Assembly (NCBI GenBank): GCA_033980235.1 | Contig: CM067076.1 | Coordinates: 35,116,883 to 35,180,882 of the forward strand | DNA length: 64,000 nucleotides | Reading direction: 5' to 3' | Origin: Diadema setosum | Lineage: Eukaryota > Echinodermata > Echinoidea > Diadematoida > Diadematidae | In this document: in pieces, positions 56,724-64,000 of the stretch | Layout of the letters: the number at the start of each line of letters is the position of its first letter | Position numbering within the stretch: position 1 is the first letter of the stretch | The notes under the pieces: generated by a model | Databases searched by the model: none | Seen by the model: the letters and a program-made list of their open reading frames with translations, nothing else | Told to the model about the DNA's origin: nothing | Position numbers and translations under genes: made by a program

Positions 56724-58135
56724 AGGCGGTGTCACACCTGTCCGGGCAAGCTACGCGGGCTTGTGGCGAGGAGGTAGTTTAAAGCACGTAGAAGATTTTC
56801 CGCGGGCGGACAAGAATGTTTGCAATTTTCGCACTTGTTTCTTACTTACTAGACGCGTGCTACTTAGCTTCTACTTGCGTGAGTTCCGTGTGACTCGCGT
56901 GAGAGCTTTGAAACCGATCCATTTTCTGTTACGAGCGACTTACGGGGATTGCGAAGTACCTGCTTTGGAGCTGCCTGTATCGTGCTACCGGTAAGGGTTT
57001 CCTACTTGTGTTCTACGCGTACCTCTACGGGCAACTCCCGTGACTCTTCCGGAACAAGTTTTGAGCATGCTCAAGGCCTTGTCATACCGTATCTGGGGAA
57101 GTTTTGCGGCTTGACTTGCGGGGAAACAAATTTGCTACCCGGAGCTCTCCGCAGTTGGCCCGAACTTGACAGTACCTAGCACTTATCTCGTCCTTAGTTT
57201 CCCGAAGATGCGCACGCTAGTCCAATTTTCCTGCAGCAAAGTTTTGAGCATGACTAAAACTATTTCCGGGTGAGTCGCGAGGATTGCCCGAAGAGTTCCA
57301 CGCAGAACACCCGTAGGAGGGTCGTAGCCGCCGCAATTCACAGGCATTTGACCCACTTGAAGTAGGTAAGTTGCCCGCTGATATATGCCTATATGAAGGG
57401 AGTGCGTGCCATTTGTGCGCTCATTCTCTTCTTTGTCCTCTGTCCTCTGTGGCGTCGAGGACTACCTGGTCCCTTTCGGACAGGACTTCATCCGCCGAAT
57501 GGACTTCAGCAGCAATTTGATGCATTTGCAGTGAATCTTCCGGGCTTTGTGGCTGTCCATCCACTGGACGTTCTCTGCCCCTGTGCACTTTCCGTCTACG
57601 GGGCATCTTCACTTCTTGAAAGCTAGTTGACAAATGATAGTTTGCCCATCCACTCGAACCAGCCTATTGTTCAGGCTAGCACTCACCTCGCAGGCGACTA
57701 GTACGCAGATAACACGCAGTTGTGGCGCAGGTACTTCGCAGAGCCCGTACGTCGCCCGTATCTGACATAAAAGAAGCTATCATGAAGCTATCACGTGACA
57801 CCCAAGCGCCTAACATGCAGTTCAACGGAATACACGCAAGAAGGACTTAGGTATCACGCGTTTATCATGTAATACCCACGCCAAACTCGCCCTAAACCTT
57901 GTCCGGCCGCAGAAATTATTCTGCGTGCTGAAAAATCCCCATACGCAATAAGCCCGCTTAGCTGGTGTGACAGGGCCTTTTTTGGCAGCGGGTAAATAGA
58001 GCCAGCGTGCGCACCTCCGGGCAACTACTTTTGAGATACATGATAGGTACTATCATGTGCGGGTCATCTGCGGGGACCTCCGGATAGCAAAAATGTTCTT
58101 CGGAAGTCGCACGCAAGGCTAGTGTGACACGGCCT
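56724..58135. mobile_element. GC-rich DNA transposon-like element with TIRs and TTA target duplication
   Basis: The ends are AGGCGGTGTCACAC on the left and the inverted AGGCCGTGTCACAC on the right, a 13/14 match. TTA flanks both (56721-56723 and 58136-58138). Three-base TWA duplications are typical of PIF/Harbinger elements. The interior is CG-rich and built of recurring GCGGGC, CACGCG and TACGCG words, unlike its AT-rich flanks. A third end-like copy (GTGTGACAGGGCCT) lies at 57964-57977. The only frame of note is a short minus-strand basic one (57421-57606 from its first Met). No transposase is recognisable, so the element is non-autonomous or decayed. Confidence 0.7.
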
Positions 58136-58138
58136 TTA

Positions 58139-58923
58139 GTGATATTGTTAGCATTATGAAAATAGACTGTTCATGTCATTTAAATTCTAGAACAAACAGA
58201 AAACCTTCGCTACCCAGCTAGGGAACATCGAACATTTTGCAAATCACAAGAATCAAAGAGAAAAGCAAAACACTGTGCTACATTATCAAAGGAAAAGACC
58301 AAAAAAAAAGGAAAAAAAAGATGTAAACAAACTACCATGAAGGCATCGTTTTGTAAATAGTTAATGCCTGTTATGTAAGCGATAATGATTCTGACGTAAG
58401 ACAAGTATACTTTCCAAGCCAATAAGAGACCTTTATGAGTTTTACATTGAGCAAGCTAGACTTCTCACTGTCCCCTTGTCAAAATGACGGTTTCTTCTGC
58501 CAACACGCATGGATCATGATACTCCTGTCACTACCATTCTGCCAATTCCCCAGTGTTACTCTATAATTGTCACACTTATGGCCGTGAAAAGGTTAAGGAA
58601 GGCAGCTTAGAAAGGTCAATTGAGTGTCAGTCTGAGAGTTTTGCCTCTGGGAAGGAAGTATCTCACGGGAGGGTAGAGGGTAGGTGTATTGGTCATCCTC
58701 GGTTGGTTACCTTGCCTCTCGCCCCTCATATGTTCATATTTTTTTTTTTGTTACCACAGTCCAGTCTGTCCGGGGCAGCCTTCCGAAAGTCTGATCGTCT
58801 TCATTCATGACAACATTTATAAAACATAATAGAAGCAAGGCTACGGGGGGAAAAACTAGTGAGTGATTTTTGAGCACGAACACAACCATGCGTGCTAAAG
58901 CGGGGAGCGGGGCTCACGCGCTG
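58139..58923. other. Spacer, nothing recognised
   Basis: Unique sequence with A runs near 58299-58320 and T10 at 58739-58749. No gene is defended. Confidence 0.5.
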
Positions 58924-58995
58924 TGCACATCGAAGCACGTGTGCGCTGCTGGTCCATCAGAATTACAACGAGGCACCCGTGCTCGATGTGCGTGC
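58924..58995. repeat. GC-rich imperfect hairpin
   Basis: GCACATCGAAGCACGTGTGC at 58924-58943 pairs with the complement of GCACCCGTGCTCGATGTGC at 58973-58991, with one bulge and one mismatch, across about 29 nt. The fold is long and GC-rich in AT-rich surroundings. It may be a small-RNA precursor, a transposon remnant, or a structured regulatory element. Confidence 0.4.
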
Positions 58996-59214
58996 GTCCC
59001 ATTCCAATCAGTAGTCAAGAAAGACAGTGTATAGGTCTCTTCCTGCATGTGGAGGCGATTGTACTCATGTAACTATTTCCTTCTTCTTTCAATTATGTAA
59101 CAATTTAGTTTGCTCTTTTTGTACCATGTAATTACTTTTCTCTCAGTATTTTTATTTTAATTTAAGTATTACGTGATTAAGATATATTATACACCCCTTT
59201 ACATAATTATATAT
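58996..59214. other. Spacer, AT-rich
   Basis: Unique T-rich sequence with nothing recognised. Confidence 0.5.
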
Positions 59215-59363
59215 GAAAGTAATTTATATATAGTTGTGTACATTGTGACGAATATAATAATATTATATTTATTATAATATACAAATATTATAATATTATA
59301 TTTATATTTACAAATATAATAATATAAAATACACAACTTTAGTTCAATATTATTGAACTAAAG
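59215..59363. repeat. AT-rich palindromic cluster
   Basis: Repeated TAATATTATA and AATATAATAATAT words give multiple overlapping palindromes. They end in a perfect 13-bp inverted pair, CTTTAGTTCAATA / TATTGAACTAAAG (59337-59349 and 59351-59363), separated by a single base. It can extrude as a cruciform. Confidence 0.75.
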
Positions 59364-60646
59364 CAAAATGATGAATGGGATATCGGATTTGACTTCCTTT
59401 GAGGATCAACATTTTTTCTTCACGGATTTTATGTGAATTCTACCATATCTTTTTCTCCACAGATATTATCAGGAGAAAAAAAAAAAGAATAATATTGCAT
59501 GATAAACCATCGACAATTTGGTAATTGCCCTGATTATAAAACTGTATTAGTTTCGTTTTTGTTGTTGATTTTTTGCTGTCACAGATGACGAATGAGACGA
59601 AAGATGAATAAAACTGAACTGAAGTTAATTTGATGTATACCTCATGAAGAATGGTGAATGACATATTCTTATATTCATAATATCATACCGATACCAAGAA
59701 CAGAAAATCACCAAATGTTTTGTATATCACATCGATCCTGTTTTCATTATCAAAATCAGATTGACGAGGTAGTCATGGAAGCATGATAGAAAGCAGAAAA
59801 TAATTAATCCGAAAGGAAGAGGTCAGATTTGATTACAACATTGATAAGGGAAGATTGATAAGAAGAAGACTGTATAGGGATGTGATGGATCTGATTCCAG
59901 TTGATGAAACAGTATTCGGGATTTTGCGCGTGCGTGGGTTTGTGCTTGTGTATCAGTGCCCTGTGTGCCTATGAGTGTATTATTATGTGTGTACATACAG
60001 TGTGCGTGCGCGTGGGTGTGTGTGTGTGTATATATGTGTGTGTCTACATCAACAGCAGGTTTCGAATAGTGGCTGAGTGGCGGCCGTATGCAGCGCACGT
60101 TTCAGCGCATCATACCGCAATCACCGCGGGCTAAATTAAGCTAATAGATAATTCATTTGATGAAATGTGGCTAAATTCATCCCAGAAAGATTAACACTGC
60201 TCGATGGGGGAATTGCCAAGACCGACTACAAAGGCAATTTTTCCTGGCCAATTCTCTCAAGGATTCATTAATACCATTTGATAATCTTACAGCCTTCGAT
60301 ATTGCTGCAGCGATTTTCTCAAGAAGAAAATGAAGACATGGTTAAAAAGGAAAACAAAACGACTGAGTGGTCGATTCTGACATAGATCAACGTGTTGCCT
60401 TGGTGAGTTTAGGTTTTGATCACTATAGATGGGTAAAACTTGGAGAACAGCCACCTTTTTAGAGATGAGTTTTCACAAAGACCCCATCAAGACAATATAA
60501 CAGGTGTATTTTGTTACAAAGTTTAATGTGAAGAAATACATCAAGAAAGCGAGATCATTTAGAATATAAATGTTCAGAAATTTTGGTAGCGGGTGTACAA
60601 ATCAATACTACAAAGACATACAAACATGCAGACACACACTCATACA
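59364..60646. other. Spacer with one GT/GC-rich patch
   Basis: GTGCGTG-rich at 59926-60042. 60060-60130 is CG-bearing and unique. No gene is defended. Confidence 0.5.
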
Positions 60647-60684
<38 letters not shown>

Positions 60685-60692
60685 AGCACACA
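60647..60692. repeat. (CA)n microsatellite
   Basis: About seventeen CA units with one CG, then CACAAG variants. Confidence 0.92.
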
Positions 60693-62639
60693 CGCATGGG
60701 TGTACTGAGTATGTTCTTTGCGCATTTGATACGACTCCCACAGAAATGCATCGAAAATAATGTCTCGTACTCAAAGATGCAGCAACGCTAAGGTTGTCAA
60801 ACAGGTTTTTGTTTCACTGCCAGGAATGGAATAAATCCAGTTCACGTTGCGTATCGTACCTGTTGTATGCTTCGAGTTTAATAGTAATGTTAGCTGAATA
60901 AGAATAAGATTATGTAACACGAAAAGCATCGTTTTAACTTGGCTACATTTTGACATGGCCATGAGATGAAAATGTGTTCTAGACTCCTATACGCTAAAAT
61001 TTAGTGGTAATTATTGCAGATGAGATATTACCATATACCCACAATTTATACATCTTTCAAATAAGCATTGCATTACGATCAACTTTGTACAGGACACCAA
61101 TTTATCTATACCCAAGTGAAATGATCTAACCCTGCAACATTCGATACCTCCATTTTATGTCTAATTTTTATTTTATACATCCTATTCAACGTAACACAGT
61201 AATCATAACACAGTAATCACAGTAATCATATCCATAGAAATATATATAATTTTGGGAAAATGATATATACACAAAAATACACAAATACACGAAATACAAC
61301 TTGTTTTTTCTTTCCATTCTGACTGCGGTACACGTTGTTCGCTATTGACGTATACCACTCTTGTAAGAATCAGGGAACACGTGATCTCATGACGATGCAA
61401 ACAAAGTGCATTGTTTCTAAACAGGTGTCTATACGACCCCTTGATCCCTTTCAGCATTTTCGTATTCCTTCGGTTACGACAGTAAAACATCGTTTCTTGT
61501 GTGTTACACTATAGCATCTGATTAGGGGTCTGAAAGGCAGACTACGAACTGCACAGAACCCTTCTAGGATGAGATATCCACCGCAAAAGTGGTCTAGCGC
61601 CTCTTTCGGTGAGATGCGGCGATCTCGTAGAAGCGGAAGGAAGCGATGGGGGGTGGGAGTACTAACTGGCATCGTGCGAAAGCGTCCTACTTCTCTCGAA
61701 TCGATCAATTTCACCGCTCCAAAATCATCCATTTGCATCTCAATTCAATGTCGAAGAAAGCATCCGATAAAACTCATTCTTTCCCTTGATTCTATGTGTT
61801 AATACGTTTTCTATCATTATTTTGTTCGCTCACGCTGTTCCCATACCGTTATCTATAATGCATTTTGGTGAGGTGTGTACCTGACGCATTGTCCAGTAGG
61901 CGAGGTAAAGCTAAATCGGATAGGTAATCTCATCTCAAGTAGAATGTGAGAAGCAGTCGGTTCTATCAAATAAAATGGAATGCATTACGATTCCTTGTCC
62001 TAAGTATGCACGTTTTGGTGTTTGTGCGTTTTGTGTTGAAGTGGAATATCTGCAAATAAGGATAGACGCACAAGCAGTGGATTCTTTTTTGATGATTTTT
62101 GAGGGAAAAGCACATCATCAATCCACATGAAAACGCGTCATTACTAACTGCGGTGTACATTTTGAGGTAACGAACGTAATAGAAACACGAAAGCAAGCAA
62201 TACATGTGTGTACGCACAACGTCGAAGTGTATAGGTGCTTACCACCCTTGGTTTGTTGTCGTTGTTGCTTGAATAATTGGTTTTAACGCAGCGTGAATCC
62301 AACGGAAGATAATGTAGGTCTTAAATTTTAGATTGCAGCTCAGAAAGTACGCAACAGGTGATGTGAGGAAAGTTCTTATTTGAGTGCTGAAAATTCGGAC
62401 AAGAGATTCTAGAGTTAATATTAAGCGTTTATAAACAATGCAGGCATAATGTAGGGCAGTTGCCCCTCTCGTTTTTGTAAAGAGTAAATAAATCAAAATC
62501 AGCAAAAACGCAAAACAATGCTGCTCGAATTGCCTTCGGGAAACGAGGAAAAAATGAAAAATGCTCAAGAGCGTGGCTCCTTGAAAGAAAGAAAAAAGTA
62601 GAAGAGGGAAAAGAAAAGAAGAAGAGGGAAAGTTATGGT
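60693..62639. other. Spacer, nothing recognised
   Basis: Unique AT-rich sequence. Frames at 61451-61738 minus, 61569-61802 plus and 62239-62568 minus are unrecognised. Confidence 0.5.
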
Positions 62640-62920
62640 AAGACCTGTATAATATTGGACCTGCACAGGCGACCGCTCGAAGCCGCGGAAACAGCGGTGC
62701 ATCGTAACCTCAGCCCCCCGGTAGATTCGGGCAGGCGTTCGAGGCACGTTCGCCTTGTTGCCATATGCCCGTCTGAAGGGCCCGCCGTCTAAGGGAGGTG
62801 AGACGGCGGGGAGAGGCGGAGAGTCGGTGTGAGAGGAACACCGCGGGCAGTGGGGGAAGCAATTATTTGTACAAGACTGAATTCACCCCGGGCTCACGGG
62901 GATGCTTGCATGCCACTTAT
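62640..62920. promoter_or_regulatory. GC-rich, CpG-bearing island
   Basis: About 280 bases of GC-rich unique sequence in AT-rich surroundings. It carries inverted GCCGTCT/AGACGGC words (62783-62807) and several CG-rich words. It could be a CpG-type promoter, an enhancer, or an unrecognised repeat. No adjoining exon was identified. Confidence 0.25.
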
Positions 62921-63230
62921 ACATGTCTGTCACAGCCATACAGGGGAAAGAAGGAACGGTAGAGAAGGAAAGAAAGAAAGAAAGAAAACAAGACAGAGAT
63001 AGAAAGAGACTATAATGAAGAAGAAAGTGAGAGAGAAAAACGCACCCCTACAAACACGCGTACACAATTATGAGACACACATATTGTGTAACGTGGAATG
63101 AGAATGCTAAAAAAGTAAATAGAATAGAAATTGTATTCAATGGAGTTAAAAAAAGGAGCAGTCGCATGTTCCAATTGATGTTATTGAAAGCATTGTGGTA
63201 AGTAGGGCCTACATCAAAAGGAATTTGCAT
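62921..63230. other. Spacer with (AAAG)n
   Basis: AAAG repeats at 62969-62987 in A-rich unique sequence. No gene. Confidence 0.55.
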
Positions 63231-64000
63231 GTTCAGTTCAGTTCAGTTCAGTTCAGTTTTTATTTCTGCATTTCAAAATCAATACAAATCCACAAATCAA
63301 CAAAATACTTACATAGTCATTTACACAGCTAATATTCGTAACGTTTGGATCTTACATACATTTTTTTTTTTAAAAAGAACGAATATCATATATGAAAGGA
63401 AGCAATAGGAAATGATAAAAATGAAATGCAGGGGACCATCATCATAAGCTAAGCTTGACGAGGAAGATGGCCCCAGGTAAAGAGATACATAAAGAAAATC
63501 TTGCCACTCACTGAGTGGGGGGTAATTGTGCAAAGGGCACAACGAAGAGATACATAAAGAAAATAAGGAACGATACATAAAGAAAATAAGGAATGTTAAA
63601 AAGTATCAAAAAATAAACCTTTCGTAGCTTGTACAGATTTATCAGAAGAGAAACTCTGTACAAATACCATACATTTTTTTTTCTTTTACACAGTCACAGC
63701 TATATTATACAGAGAAGTCTTTACCGAGAGTACTTGAAAACATAACATTAAAAGTGTACGAGAAAGGGAGGGGGGAGCAAAAAATCAAGAATGTGTTAAA
63801 CAAATCGACAAATTAACAGAGAGCTTAATGAAAGGCCATGCTTGATTAAACTGAAATTCAGTATATTCAAGAGTACATCTTGACAAAGGTCTTTATTAAT
63901 GGTAACTGGTGTAGTTGTTATTTATTCGCTATGATGTTTCGGGTGTTTTGTTTTTTTTACCGGATCTTTTTATAATACAATCAATATCTACGGATAGTCT
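63231..64000 (-). mobile_element. Non-LTR retroelement 3' end with (CTGAA)n tail, truncated by window edge
   Basis: Reading the minus strand, an AATAAA signal (63257-63263) is followed at once by about five CTGAA units (63231-63256). That is the arrangement of LINE or SINE 3' ends that finish in short tandem repeats. Upstream sequence is A/T-rich without a long frame and carries three GATACATAAAGAAAAT-type repeats on the plus strand (63484, 63548, 63572), so it looks like 3' untranslated sequence. From memory, CTGAA-tailed elements are common in sea urchin genomes. The 5' limit is not visible. Confidence 0.5.

Overview
This 64 kb window looks like non-coding nuclear DNA from a marine invertebrate, most likely a sea urchin. 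The evidence is AT-rich sequence packed with long microsatellites (GATA, CTAT, CA, GAT, AT), G/C homopolymers, several short inverted-repeat (foldback) elements, tRNA-headed SINEs, and a retroelement 3' end tailed with (CTGAA)n. The species call rests on remembered resemblance of these repeats to sea urchin ones. No search was run.

No protein-coding gene can be supported. Every long open frame is either a translated microsatellite, a purine or pyrimidine tract, or a short frame of unknown nature. There is no operon-like structure, rRNA, intact tRNA or CRISPR array. The window is best read as an intergenic or long-intronic desert.

Layout: 1-7.2 kb is AT-rich spacer with the first foldback array (4.65-4.95 kb). 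7.2-8.7 kb is a pyrimidine tract, then a CpG-retaining island. 9-16 kb is spacer with tetranucleotide arrays and foldback array B (13.9 kb). 16.2-21.5 kb holds three foldback MITE-like elements, a CTAT/GTAT array, a GT array and a 100-bp AT-rich duplication. 22-31.3 kb holds a minus-strand SINE, a 270-bp GAT array, a degenerate SINE-like fragment, several GC-richer islands and a SINE with a GATA tail. 31.3-40 kb has islands carrying an RFX X-box-like site and a cluster of CCAAT boxes. 40.5-42.9 kb has a young MITE with perfect 33-bp ends and a 4-bp target duplication, a CA/GT inverted dinucleotide pair, and foldback array C next to a CTA/CTG array. 43-56 kb is spacer with a three-unit tandem repeat (47.65-48.27 kb) and AT and GA arrays. 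56.7-58.1 kb is a GC-rich element with terminal inverted repeats and TTA target duplications, compatible with a PIF/Harbinger-type DNA transposon. 58.2-64 kb is spacer with palindromes, a GC-rich island, and a minus-strand non-LTR retroelement 3' end.

The most distinctive structure is a three-copy family of foldback minisatellites. Each is built from a bipartite unit of about 16 + 26 bp that runs in one direction, passes a centre, and then runs in the opposite direction. Between the repeats lie GC-richer, non-repetitive islands that could be cis-regulatory DNA. This is inference and needs cross-species conservation or chromatin data.
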